Below, piece by piece: positions 51,496 through 60,106 of a DNA stretch of 64,000 nt; the first letter of the stretch is position 1, and every line of letters starts with the position of its first letter. Origin of the DNA: Candidatus Pelagibacter ubique HIMB140 (GTDB lineage: Bacteria; Pseudomonadota; Alphaproteobacteria; Pelagibacterales; Pelagibacteraceae); contig NZ_LAMZ01000001.1 of assembly GCF_025558165.1 (NCBI RefSeq), positions 372,001 to 436,000 of the forward strand. Direction: 5' to 3'. Under the pieces are notes generated by a model. That model worked only from the letters and a program-made list of their open reading frames with translations, had not been told where the DNA came from and did no database searches. Made by a program: the position numbers and the translations under genes.

Positions 51496-52497
51496 ATGCT
51501 TAACTTTTCTTTAATGGGAGCAGGACGAATTGGAAAAATGCATGCTAAATTTATTGCAGCACATCCGAATGCAAAATTAAAATATATATATGATGTTAAT
51601 TCAGAATTTGCTAAAGAAGTATCAAAATCAACAGGATGTTCAATTGCATCTTCACCTGAGGAAGCAATAAATTCAGATGATGTAGATGCAGTTCTTATCG
51701 CTTCAGCTACACCAACACACACTCAATTTATCACAATGGCTGCAAAAGCAGGAAAGGCAATTTTCTGTGAAAAGCCAATTGATTTAGATATCAATAAAGT
51801 AAATGAATGCATGGAAAATATAAAGGGAACAAACGTTCCTATTCAAATCGGCTTTAATAGAAGATTTGATGCAAGTCATGCAAAAGCACAACAAGCAAGA
51901 GTAAAAAAAGAAATTGGTGAATTAGAAATGGTTGTTATTACAAGTAGAGATCCTGAGCCTCCAGGGATTGACTATCTAAAAGCTGCAGGAGGATTTTTTA
52001 GAGATACCACTATACATGATTTCGATTTAACAAGATTTATTTTAGGGGATGATCCTGTAGTTCAGATATCTGCATTCGGAGGTGCTTTGTTTGATAAAAA
52101 TTCACAGCAAGAAAAAGATCTAGATACAGCAATGTTTATTCTAAAATCAAAAAAAGGCGTTTTAATCCATATTAATAACTCTCGAAGAGCAGTTTATGGA
52201 TATGACCAAAGAGTAGAGGTATTTGGAAGTAAAGGCATGGTAATTTCAAACAATCAAACCCCAACTTCTTTAGAAAGATACACAAGTACATCTACAAATG
52301 AAAAAGAACCTATACATTTCTTTTTTATTGAAAGATATGAGCAAGCTTACAGAGATCAATTTAATGAGTTTGTAAAATGTGTTGAAGATAAAACAAAACC
52401 ATTAGTAGGATTTGAAGATGGGAGAAACGCTTTAATAATAGCCAATGCAGCATATGAATCATTTGAAAGTGGCAAAGTTGTAGATGTAAAATTCTAA
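51496..52497 (+). CDS. iolG: Inositol 2-dehydrogenase (Gfo/Idh family)
   Basis: A 333-residue NAD-dependent dehydrogenase closely matching IolG. FSLMGAGRIGKMHAKFIAAH is the cofactor site, FCEKPIDLDINKVNECM near residue 93 holds the catalytic Lys, IQIGFNRRFDASHAKAQQAR near 118 is typical of inositol dehydrogenases, and FFRDTTIHDFDLTRFILGDD near residue 168 has the catalytic Asp and His. It oxidises myo-inositol to 2-keto-myo-inositol, feeding IolE. Next genes (ATPase and permease) start 1 bp later, so it heads a transport operon. Confidence 0.9.
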   Translation: MLNFSLMGAGRIGKMHAKFIAAHPNAKLKYIYDVNSEFAKEVSKSTGCSIASSPEEAINSDDVDAVLIASATPTHTQFITMAAKAGKAIFCEKPIDLDINKVNECMENIKGTNVPIQIGFNRRFDASHAKAQQARVKKEIGELEMVVITSRDPEPPGIDYLKAAGGFFRDTTIHDFDLTRFILGDDPVVQISAFGGALFDKNSQQEKDLDTAMFILKSKKGVLIHINNSRRAVYGYDQRVEVFGSKGMVISNNQTPTSLERYTSTSTNEKEPIHFFFIERYEQAYRDQFNEFVKCVEDKTKPLVGFEDGRNALIIANAAYESFESGKVVDVKF

Positions 52498-52498
52498 A

Positions 52499-53239
52499 AT
52501 GAGCATTCTTTCTTTAAATAATATAGAAAAAAATTTTGGAGCCATACAGGCTTTATCAGGGGTTAGTTTTGATATTAAAGAAGCTGAAACTGTAGGATTA
52601 ATGGGTGATAATGGAGCGGGTAAATCTACACTACTAAAAATAATAGCTGGTAATTTTAAACCTTCAAATGGTGAAATAAAGTTTGAAAATAATACTGTAT
52701 CATTTGAAAAACCAATAGATGCAAGAAAATCTGGTATTGAGGTAGTTTATCAAGACTTAGCTCTTTGTAATCATTTGACTGCAGCATCTAATGTTTTTCT
52801 AGGTAGAGAGATACAAAAAGGTATTTGGCCATTTAAGTATTTGGATTATCCTGCAATGTTTAAAAAATCCTCTGAATTATTTGAGGAACTTAAATCTGAA
52901 ACTCGACCAAAAGATTTAGTTATGCAAATGTCTGGGGGACAAAGACAGGCTGTGGCTATTGCAAGAACTAGACTTACAAATCCTAAATTAGTTTTAATGG
53001 ATGAGCCAACAGCAGCAATTAGTGTTAGACAAGTTGCTGAAGTATTAGATCTTATAAAAAGATTAAAAGATCAAGGAATAGCCGTGATGTTAATTAGTCA
53101 CAGAATGCCAGATATATTTGAAGTATGCGACAAGCTAGTAGTATTAAGACGAGGTGAAAAAGTTTGTGAAAAAAATATAAAAGATTCTTCTACAGAAGAA
53201 GCTACAGGCTTAATTACAGGAGCAATAGATAGAGTATGA
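52499..53239 (+). CDS. Sugar/inositol ABC transporter ATP-binding protein (single NBD)
   Basis: A 246-residue ATPase with Walker A GDNGAGKSTLLKIIAG, the sugar-type YQDLALCNHLTAASNVFLGR, signature MSGGQRQAVAIART, Walker B LVLMDEPTAAIS and switch His in ISHRMPDIFEVC. It follows iolG by 1 bp and overlaps the permease start by 4 bp (ATGA). It belongs with the permease at 53236 and the binding protein at 55436. Inositol is a reasonable substrate because of iolG and iolE; the downstream sugar-oxidation genes allow another sugar. Confidence 0.92.
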   Translation: MSILSLNNIEKNFGAIQALSGVSFDIKEAETVGLMGDNGAGKSTLLKIIAGNFKPSNGEIKFENNTVSFEKPIDARKSGIEVVYQDLALCNHLTAASNVFLGREIQKGIWPFKYLDYPAMFKKSSELFEELKSETRPKDLVMQMSGGQRQAVAIARTRLTNPKLVLMDEPTAAISVRQVAEVLDLIKRLKDQGIAVMLISHRMPDIFEVCDKLVVLRRGEKVCEKNIKDSSTEEATGLITGAIDRV

Positions 53240-54273
53240 GTTCAGTAAAATTTAATCAGGAAATAATCTCCAAGACTGAAAAAAATTTATTACAAAAACT
53301 TGTTTCTGAACAATCTTTTTGGGTAACAATAGCTTTATTTGGGATTTGTTTTATTATGTTTTTTGTAGAAGATGCTTTTTCTAGCAAAGATAATCTTTTT
53401 AATATTACACGAAACTTTTCTTTCATCGGAATAATGGCAATTGGAATGACATTTGTGATTATTACTGCTGGGATAGATTTGTCTGTAGGGTCAATAATGG
53501 GTGTTACAGGAGTTATATGTGGTTTATTTTTGGATGCTCAATTTTTACCTGAATGGTATTCCAAAGCCTCATATTTTGAAGGAGTTTATGTTTGGGTATC
53601 AATAATTTTAGCTTTACTTGCTGGTACATTAATTGGTGCAGTAAATGGATATCTAATTGCTTATGTTAAACTTTCTCCTTTTGTAGTCACTTTAGGAATG
53701 ATGGCTGCTGCAAGAAGTTTAGCTTTAGTAGTCTCAAACAATAAAATGTTTTATGAATTTGGACCTAAAGATGAAATGTTTTATGAAATTGGAGGAGGTT
53801 CAATGCTAGGTCTTGCTAACGCAACTTGGTTATTAATATTTCTTACGATAGTTATGGGTTTAGTATTGAAATATACCTCATATGGAAAACATGTTTTTGC
53901 AGTTGGTAGTAATAAAAAAGCTGCTGAATTATCTGGAATTAACACGAGATGGATTGAAATGTCAGTCTACATGATCAGTGGACTATTTGCGGCAATTTCT
54001 GCTGTTATGATAGTTGGATGGATGGGCTCTGTAACTAATGCTTTAGGCTATACTTATGAATTAAGAGTTATTGCAGCAACAGTTATTGGTGGTGCTAACT
54101 TAATGGGTGGTGTTGGTGGTACTTTTGGGGCATTTATTGGTGCTGCATTAATGGAAACAATTAGAAACAGTCTTCTAATGGCTGGAATTGACCCTTACTG
54201 GCAAGGAACATTTTTAGGAATATTTATCGTAGGTGCGGTTTGGTTGGAAAAAGTTAAAAATAAGAAGAATTAA
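53236..54273 (+). CDS. Sugar/inositol ABC transporter permease
   Basis: A 345-residue RbsC-family permease with about ten helices. TAGIDLSVGSIMGVTGVIC near residue 76, AYVKLSPFVVTLGMMAAARS near 143, VGSNKKAAELSGINTRWIEM near 222, and ELRVIAATVIGGANLMGGVG near 275 are family regions. Normal length. ATGA overlap with the ATPase. It is followed by a 1-bp gap to the convergent LacI-family gene. The transporter should import the same compound bound by the protein at 55436. Confidence 0.93.
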   Translation: MSSVKFNQEIISKTEKNLLQKLVSEQSFWVTIALFGICFIMFFVEDAFSSKDNLFNITRNFSFIGIMAIGMTFVIITAGIDLSVGSIMGVTGVICGLFLDAQFLPEWYSKASYFEGVYVWVSIILALLAGTLIGAVNGYLIAYVKLSPFVVTLGMMAAARSLALVVSNNKMFYEFGPKDEMFYEIGGGSMLGLANATWLLIFLTIVMGLVLKYTSYGKHVFAVGSNKKAAELSGINTRWIEMSVYMISGLFAAISAVMIVGWMGSVTNALGYTYELRVIAATVIGGANLMGGVGGTFGAFIGAALMETIRNSLLMAGIDPYWQGTFLGIFIVGAVWLEKVKNKKN

Positions 54274-55293
54274 TTAATAAACTTTTTTATCCATACAATT
54301 ATATTTGTTGAAAATTAATATATCTGAAAAAAAAGAATTTTGATTATCTGAATTTTTCTCAAAATCTAAAATTTTATCAAATGCAACTTTAATTTCTAAT
54401 TCAACATCATGGCCTATAACAAAATCCATTTTATTATTTTCTAAAAGATCTCTAGAATTTTTATTTAGTTCATGACCTACAAATACAATATGATCTTTTA
54501 CATCCATTTCACTAATTGCTTTTGCGACACCTAAATTTCCTCCAGCAATATTATAAATTCCTAACGGTGGTCCATTTTCTTTAATATATTTTTTAACATA
54601 TTTGTAACTTTGTTCCGATGTATCTAAATTAAAAACACTTTCTTTAATTTTAAGATTTGGAAATTCTGATCTTAATACTTTTCTAAAACCTAGCTCTCTT
54701 TCCTGTTGACACCTGTATGGCATACTCATGACCATCAAAATTGAACCTGATCTTTTCCCAACATTTTTTCCAATTATATTTGCAGCAGTAGATCCAGCAT
54801 TAGATTGATTATTACCTATATAAGCTGATCTGCTCGAATTTGGAAAATCAGTGGTTAATGTAATTACAGGTTTTCCTTCACTTGCAATTTTACTTAGCTC
54901 GTTATTTATATTTTGATCCTCCTGTGAAACTATAATCACTGCATCAAACTTTGAAGTTTCTTTTAAAATTTTTACAAATTGACTAGGTTTAAATTCCTTT
55001 GCAGGAATAAAATATTTTATCAGATTAAACTTATAAATTTCATTATTAATTTTATCTAAACTCTCCTCAAGAGTCTTGTTATATGAAGGTCCTGATTGAC
55101 AACAAATTAAAATATTTTTAGTTTGATTTGTATTATTTCCGTTTTGAAGGTTATTTAAAATTTTTAAGATTTTATCTTTAGTTTTTTTACTCACCCCTTT
55201 TCTGTTATTTAAAACTCTATCTACAGTCGCTGTACCATACCCTGACTCATCAGAAATTTTCTTTATAGAGACATTTTTCCAATGATTTTTCAT
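54274..55293 (-). CDS. LacI/GalR-family transcriptional regulator
   Basis: A 339-residue repressor. Residues about 8-50 are the LacI helix-turn-helix and hinge (SIKKISDESGYGTATVDRVL, NNRKGVSKKTKDKILKIL). The effector domain is periplasmic-binding-protein-like: NILICCQSGPSYNKTLEESL, AVIIVSQEDQNINNELSKIA, RSAYIGNNQSNAGSTAANII, and GIYNIAGGNLGVAKAISEMD, consistent with sugar sensing. It lies between its likely target transporter parts: convergent to the permease, divergent from the binding-protein gene. Palindromic sites occur in its own promoter gap and between iolE and iolG. Confidence 0.9.
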   Translation of the reverse strand: MKNHWKNVSIKKISDESGYGTATVDRVLNNRKGVSKKTKDKILKILNNLQNGNNTNQTKNILICCQSGPSYNKTLEESLDKINNEIYKFNLIKYFIPAKEFKPSQFVKILKETSKFDAVIIVSQEDQNINNELSKIASEGKPVITLTTDFPNSSRSAYIGNNQSNAGSTAANIIGKNVGKRSGSILMVMSMPYRCQQERELGFRKVLRSEFPNLKIKESVFNLDTSEQSYKYVKKYIKENGPPLGIYNIAGGNLGVAKAISEMDVKDHIVFVGHELNKNSRDLLENNKMDFVIGHDVELEIKVAFDKILDFEKNSDNQNSFFSDILIFNKYNCMDKKVY

Positions 55294-55304
55294 ACAAACA
55301 TGGT

Positions 55305-55363
55305 ATCATTTAATGATGTAAAATCAATCATTTGATGTATCACTTTTTAGTTGTATTACATCA
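55305..55363. promoter_or_regulatory. Cluster of TGATGTAW repeats and palindromes, candidate LacI-type operators
   Basis: The 142-bp divergent gap holds TGATGTAA (55314-55321), TGATGTAT (55333-55340) and an inverted TTACATCA (55356-55363). It also holds a perfect 13-bp palindrome ATCATTTAATGAT (55305-55317) and the one-mismatch TGATG-N7-AATCA element (55314-55330). Their position between the LacI-family gene and the binding-protein gene suggests operator sites for both promoters. Function is inferred. Confidence 0.55.
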
Positions 55364-55435
55364 TTTTACTTGAAACTAAGACTCATTCTAAATAGTATTT
55401 GTTTAATAAACTAACTAACTAATAGAGAGAGAAAT

Positions 55436-56440
55436 ATGAGAAAAACAATAATTGCAATGTTAGCATTTATTTTTGTATCAATTTCTGGAATTTCATATGC
55501 AGCTGATAAAGTTTTTGCATTAGTTCCAAAAGCTATGAACAACCCGTTTTTTGATTTAGCGAGAGATGGTTGTAAAGTTGCTGAGAAAGAAATTGGTGGG
55601 ATAGAATGTTTATACATTGGACCTGGAGAGCATACTGAACAAGAACAAGTTCAAATTGTTCAAGATTTAATCGCTAAAGGTGTTGATGGAATTGCTGTTG
55701 CATCTTCTAATGCGGCTGCAATGGCAAAAGCTGTTAAAGGAACAGATATTCCAATTATTACTTGGGACTCAGATCTTTTAACTAAAGATTCTGGTTTAAG
55801 AGCAGCTTATGTTGGAACAAAAAACTATGACATTGGTGTATACCTTGCGCAAATCGTTATGATGTTAAAACCTAACGGTGGTGAAATTTGTATACAATCT
55901 GGTGGTGCTGCAGCTGCAAACCACAATGAAAGAATGTCAGGAATAAGAGACACTATTGCTGGAAGAGCAGATTCAGGAACTTATCCTAGTGCAGCTCTTA
56001 AAGGTGAAAATGGATGGACTGAAGCTAGCGGATGTCCTCTGTACACGAACGATGATTTCCCTCTTTCTGTACAACAAATGGAAGATATCTTTGCAAAACA
56101 TCCAAACCTAACAGCATTTGTACCAACTGGAGGTTTTCCTCAATTCGTATCTAAAGCTTTCAGAAGAGTTGCTGAAAAGCACGCAGATAGAATTGGTTCT
56201 ATGAAAACTGCTGTTGTAATTGCAGATACTCTTCCAATGCAAATGGAAGATTTAGATGCTGGAAGAACACATGGTCAAGTAGGTCAACAACCTTATATGA
56301 TGGGCTACAAAGCTATGTATGTTCTTAAAGATATAGTAGATGGTAAAGCATTAAAATTTGACAACCCATCACTAAAAGCAATCTATACAGGTCTTGATGT
56401 TTGTATGAAGCCAAACATTGGATCTTGTATTGCGGGATAA
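55436..56440 (+). CDS. Sugar/inositol ABC transporter periplasmic binding protein
   Basis: A 334-residue type 1 periplasmic binding protein with signal peptide ending near SGISYA. The mature part opens DKVFALVPKAMNNPFFDLAR; VDGIAVASSNAAAMAKAVKG, DIPIITWDSDLLTKDSGLRA, AYVGTKNYDIGVYLA and PTGGFPQFVSKAFRRVAEKH are standard for RbsB-like families, and four Cys are present. A GAGAGA purine tract precedes ATG 55436. A hairpin follows the gene. It pairs with the ATPase and permease across the LacI gene. Inositol is suggested by iolG/iolE linkage; the downstream SDR-lactonase-AKR set argues for a 6-deoxyhexose or aldose instead. Confidence 0.9.
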   Translation: MRKTIIAMLAFIFVSISGISYAADKVFALVPKAMNNPFFDLARDGCKVAEKEIGGIECLYIGPGEHTEQEQVQIVQDLIAKGVDGIAVASSNAAAMAKAVKGTDIPIITWDSDLLTKDSGLRAAYVGTKNYDIGVYLAQIVMMLKPNGGEICIQSGGAAAANHNERMSGIRDTIAGRADSGTYPSAALKGENGWTEASGCPLYTNDDFPLSVQQMEDIFAKHPNLTAFVPTGGFPQFVSKAFRRVAEKHADRIGSMKTAVVIADTLPMQMEDLDAGRTHGQVGQQPYMMGYKAMYVLKDIVDGKALKFDNPSLKAIYTGLDVCMKPNIGSCIAG

Positions 56441-56464
56441 AATCATTATTCTTCTTAAAAGTTT

Positions 56465-56492
56465 CTAAGCCCAATTTTTATATTGGGCTTAG
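56465..56492 (+). terminator. Hairpin after binding-protein gene (partial terminator or stabiliser)
   Basis: Perfect 11-bp stem CTAAGCCCAAT (56465-56475) with ATTGGGCTTAG (56482-56492) and a 6-base loop, 24 bp after the binding-protein stop. The T tract behind it is weak (TTATCTGT), so it may be a leaky terminator or a 3' stabilising hairpin. It precedes the SDR start at 56516. Confidence 0.72.
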
Positions 56493-56515
56493 TTATCTGT
56501 ATAACTTTAAATTTT

Positions 56516-57370
56516 ATGACTAATAAATATATATCTGATCAAGCTAACCAGTTTAAAAATAAAATAATAATTGTAACAGGAAGTACTCAAGGTAGTGGAG
56601 CTGAGACAGCAAAATTGCTTGCAAGCAGAGGTGCTAAAGGAATAACTATCTGTGGAAGGAATAAAGAGAAAGGAAACAAGGTAAAAGCTGAATTAGAAAG
56701 TATGGACGTGGAATGCTTATACGTTCAAGCTGATTTAGAAAAACTTGAAGATTGTAAAAAAATAGTTTCTGAGACTGATAAAAAATTCAACACTGTAGAT
56801 AGTTTTATTAATGTTGCTGCTTTTACAGAAAGAGGAACGATCTTAAGCACTACAGAGGAAAATTATGACAAAAATTTTAATGTAAATGTAAAAGCTCCTC
56901 TTTTTATGATGCAAGATGTTATAAAAATAATGATTAGAGATAAAAAAAAAGGAACTATTGCTCATATTTTATCAATGGCTGGATATAGTGGTATGCCTTT
57001 CTTAACTGCTTACAGCTCTTCTAAAGCAGCATTAGCTATAATGATTAAAAATGTTGCAAATTCAGTATCTGGGCACCAAATAAGAGTGAATGGTGTAAAT
57101 TTAGGTTGGACAGATACGCCAGCAGAAACCGTAATTCAAAAAAAATTTCATAATGCAGATGATGACTGGTTAAAAAAAGCTGAAGCCAAAGTTCCATTTA
57201 AAAGATTAAACAAACCTTTGGATGTTGCTAAGATCTTAGCTTTCTTGTGCTCAGATGAGTCGGGTATTATGACTGGAAGTATTGTTGATTTTGATCAAAC
57301 AGTTGCAGGATGGCATTCTTATTCAGCATATGACACTAAGATTTTAGATGAAAGCATTTTGGGAGAGTGA
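56516..57370 (+). CDS. SDR family oxidoreductase
   Basis: A 284-residue SDR, start ATG 56516 (an earlier in-frame start at 56483 would fall inside the hairpin and is rejected). VTGSTQGSGAETAKLLASRG near residue 21 is the cofactor motif with an unusual GSG where most SDRs have GIG. INVAAFTERG replaces the usual NNAG. ILSMAGYSGMPFLTAYSSSKAA near residue 150 has the Ser-Tyr-Lys set. FDQTVAGWHSYSAYD is an atypical C-terminus. It follows the sugar-binding protein and precedes a lactonase-like gene, so it likely oxidises the imported sugar. Confidence 0.83.
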   Translation: MTNKYISDQANQFKNKIIIVTGSTQGSGAETAKLLASRGAKGITICGRNKEKGNKVKAELESMDVECLYVQADLEKLEDCKKIVSETDKKFNTVDSFINVAAFTERGTILSTTEENYDKNFNVNVKAPLFMMQDVIKIMIRDKKKGTIAHILSMAGYSGMPFLTAYSSSKAALAIMIKNVANSVSGHQIRVNGVNLGWTDTPAETVIQKKFHNADDDWLKKAEAKVPFKRLNKPLDVAKILAFLCSDESGIMTGSIVDFDQTVAGWHSYSAYDTKILDESILGE

Positions 57371-57389
57371 ACCTAATTTATAATAACTT

Positions 57390-58232
57390 ATGAAAGTTAT
57401 TGATTCACATCAACATTTTTGGGATCCTTCAAGGGGTGATTATCATTGGATGCCAAAAGACAATCCAATATTAAATCAAAAATATGAAGTTAAAGATTTA
57501 ATTCAAGTTTCTGACTCAATAGATTTACACAAAACTGTTTTAGTTCAAGCTGCAGCAACTAATGCAGAAACTGAATATATGTTAAATATTGCTGAAGGTT
57601 CTGATTTAGTTTGTGGAGTTATTGGTTGGGTGAATTTTGAAGACCAAAATCAATTAGATCAATTAAAAATTTTCTCAAAACATCCTAAATTTCTTGGAGT
57701 AAGACCTATGATACAAGATATTCCAGATGAAAATTGGGTTTTAAATAAAAATTTTGATACTTTTTTTAAAAATATAATTAATTTAGATTTAAGCTTTGAT
57801 GCACTAGGATTTCCAGTGCACTTAGAAAATTTTTACAAAATTGCTACAAAATATCCTTCTCTAAGATTTATCATAGATCATTTAATGAAACCAAAAATCT
57901 GTAATAATAAACAAGAAGAATTTATTCATTGGCAAAAAGGTATGAACAAATTATCTAAGCTAGAAAATGTATATTGTAAATTTTCTGGAATGGTCACAGA
58001 AGCCTGCGAAAATTGGACTGAGCAAGATCTAAAACCATATGTAGATGAGATATTAAATCTATTTACTGATAAAAAAATTTTGTGGGGATCTGATTGGCCT
58101 GTCTGTAACTTAAGAACAAATTATTCAGGATGGTATAATGCAGCAACAAATTTACTTAAAGATTTAAGTATAGATGAAAAACAAAATATCTTTTATAATA
58201 ATGCAAAAAAGTTTTATAAACTTAAAATATAA
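57390..58232 (+). CDS. Amidohydrolase-2 family, L-fuconolactonase/sugar lactonase-like
   Basis: A 280-residue metal-dependent hydrolase of the amidohydrolase-2 family. DSHQHFWDPSRGDYHWMPKD at the N-terminus includes the metal-binding HxH and the FWDP context typical of L-fuconolactonase and L-rhamnono-lactonase. GVRPMIQDIPDENWVL near residue 107, FIIDHLMKPKICNN near 163, YCKFSGMVTEA near 197 and LWGSDWPVCNLRTNYSGW near 230 follow the family pattern. It opens a sugar lactone to the aldonic acid. Placed between an SDR and an aldo/keto reductase, both possible lactone producers. Confidence 0.88.
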   Translation: MKVIDSHQHFWDPSRGDYHWMPKDNPILNQKYEVKDLIQVSDSIDLHKTVLVQAAATNAETEYMLNIAEGSDLVCGVIGWVNFEDQNQLDQLKIFSKHPKFLGVRPMIQDIPDENWVLNKNFDTFFKNIINLDLSFDALGFPVHLENFYKIATKYPSLRFIIDHLMKPKICNNKQEEFIHWQKGMNKLSKLENVYCKFSGMVTEACENWTEQDLKPYVDEILNLFTDKKILWGSDWPVCNLRTNYSGWYNAATNLLKDLSIDEKQNIFYNNAKKFYKLKI

Positions 58233-58235
58233 TTT

Positions 58236-59198
58236 ATGAAAAAAAATAAAATCAAAAATACTGGTGTTGAAGTCACTGAATTGAGTTTTGGAACCTCCTC
58301 TTTAGGTAGTATGCCAGATACTTACGGCTATGAAGTGCCAGAACAAAGAGCTCAAGAAATGTTAAAAAGATTTTTTCAAGGTCCAGTAAATGTGCTTGAT
58401 ACCTCAAGAAACTATGCAATGGGAGAAAGTGAAAAAAGAATTGGTAAAGCAATAAAAGAAAATGGTGGTTGGCCAGAAAAATTTGTCTTATCAACTAAAA
58501 TCGATAGAAATATGGATACATTAGTTCTTGATAAAAAAAGAACAAGAGAATCTATTGAAGAAAGTTTAAAAACTTTAAATGTAGACTCTGTTGATATTTT
58601 ATTTCTCCATGATCCAGAGTACGTAAAAGATATAAATGACGTAACTAAAAAAGATGGAGCATTGGATGAGTTGTTTAAAATTAAAGAAGAAGGTTTAGCG
58701 AAAGCAGTGGGTCTTGCTATGGGAAAAATAGATATAATGTTTCCTATGTTAAAAAAATGGGACTTTGATGTTATGATAAATCATAACAGATACACTTTGT
58801 TAAACAGGGAAGCAGACGAGATGTACAGTTATGCTCATAGCAAAAATATATCTATTTTCAACGCTGCTCCTTACGCAGGTGGTGTTTTAGCAAAAGGACC
58901 AAGTAACTTTAAAAAAATAACTTATCAAGACGCTTCTGAAGAAAAACTTGCACCAGCAAGAGAAATAGAAAAAGTTTGTAAAAAATATAATGTTGAAATG
59001 GGTGCTGCAGCTTTACAGTTTTCAATGAAAGATAAAAGAATTACATCTACTATTTGTGGAGTTACTAGTGTTAACAGTATTGAAAAAACTCTTGCTTGGG
59101 CTGAAACAGATATACCGGAAGAATTTTGGAGTGAAGTTTTGAAACTGCCTTATTCTACTAAAGATCCAGAGTCTGAGAGAATATTCACACCAGGTTAA
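58236..59198 (+). CDS. Aldo/keto reductase, D-threo-aldose 1-dehydrogenase-like
   Basis: A 320-residue aldo/keto reductase similar to D-threo-aldose (L-fucose) 1-dehydrogenases and pyridoxal dehydrogenase. VTELSFGTSSLGSMPD near the start, VNVLDTSRNYAMGESEKRIG near residue 50 (Asp and Tyr of the tetrad), LSTKIDR (Lys), FLHDPEYV (His) and ALQFSMKDKRITSTICGVTS near the C-terminus are present. It probably oxidises a sugar to its 1,5-lactone, whose hydrolysis is by the gene just upstream (3-bp gap). The substrate could be L-fucose, L-galactose or D-arabinose. Confidence 0.87.
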   Translation: MKKNKIKNTGVEVTELSFGTSSLGSMPDTYGYEVPEQRAQEMLKRFFQGPVNVLDTSRNYAMGESEKRIGKAIKENGGWPEKFVLSTKIDRNMDTLVLDKKRTRESIEESLKTLNVDSVDILFLHDPEYVKDINDVTKKDGALDELFKIKEEGLAKAVGLAMGKIDIMFPMLKKWDFDVMINHNRYTLLNREADEMYSYAHSKNISIFNAAPYAGGVLAKGPSNFKKITYQDASEEKLAPAREIEKVCKKYNVEMGAAALQFSMKDKRITSTICGVTSVNSIEKTLAWAETDIPEEFWSEVLKLPYSTKDPESERIFTPG

Positions 59199-59233
59199 AC
59201 TTTAAAAAGTTAAAATATCAGTAAACTTTATAC

Positions 59234-60073
59234 TTAATTAGAATTAAGTTCATAAAGAGTTGGAAACATTTTACCGTTTAAATTATCTCCATTTTTATAT
59301 CCATTGGCTTCCATTATAGCTCTTTCTTCTCTAGCCCAATCACCTCTATAAATTATTTTTGAATTTTCTTTTGCCATTCTAAGTGTAAATCTATTTATAT
59401 CTGATTTTGGAGTAGTTTCATGTAAAGCTCCATGCAAAGTCCTAATATCAAAATATACACAATCTCCTACCTCTAAATCCCATTCTAAAAACTCATAACT
59501 TTCTTTATTAGAAATTATATCTGGAGTTAATTCATACTTAACGCCATTAACAACTCCTTCAGTTCCATCAACTTTATGACCGTCTTTAAAACGAGTTCTT
59601 AGAAATAATTTATTCCACAAATGAGATCCTTTTATCCAGGCTATAGAGTCTTCTTTTCTTACTGGCTCAAGAGGTATCCACAAAACACACATTGAACCTT
59701 CAAAATCAAAGTAAGAAATATCATGATGAAATGGTGGTTTAGATTTAGAGCCAGCTTCCCTAAAAAACCAATTATCCATTACTAAATTAATCTGCTTAGC
59801 ATCTAGTAATTCAGAGGCAATTTTAGCTGTAGGTGAATTAAAAATAAAATTCTCAAATTCTTTATGTAAGTTCCATGTCCAAAAATCCTCTAAATAACAA
59901 GGTAAATTTGGATCTGTGGTATGATTAGTAAACCTGGGGCTTGGATTGTTTTTTGCTTTATTTATTCCAGATCTTAAAAGCTCAATCCATTTGATATCAA
60001 ATTTATTTCTTAAAAATACCGCTCCATCTCTTTTAAATAGTTTGATCTCATTATCATTTAAAATTTGACTCAT
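59234..60073 (-). CDS. PhyH-family Fe(II)/2-oxoglutarate oxygenase
   Basis: A 279-residue oxygenase. FREAGSKSKPPFHHDISYFD near residue 109 has the HxD pair; VLWIPLEPVRKEDSIAWIKG is the core strand with the small-molecule-type SIAWIKGSHLW, and FDIRTLHGALHETTPKSDIN near residue 220 has the distal His, with Arg in RFTLRMAKEN. Fourth oxygenase of this superfamily in the window. It is minus-strand, 33 bp from the divergent moaA, and convergent with the aldo/keto reductase. The substrate is unknown. Confidence 0.85.
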   Translation of the reverse strand: MSQILNDNEIKLFKRDGAVFLRNKFDIKWIELLRSGINKAKNNPSPRFTNHTTDPNLPCYLEDFWTWNLHKEFENFIFNSPTAKIASELLDAKQINLVMDNWFFREAGSKSKPPFHHDISYFDFEGSMCVLWIPLEPVRKEDSIAWIKGSHLWNKLFLRTRFKDGHKVDGTEGVVNGVKYELTPDIISNKESYEFLEWDLEVGDCVYFDIRTLHGALHETTPKSDINRFTLRMAKENSKIIYRGDWAREERAIMEANGYKNGDNLNGKMFPTLYELNSN

Positions 60074-60106
60074 AGATTATTTAAGAAATAATACAAAATA
60101 TATCAT

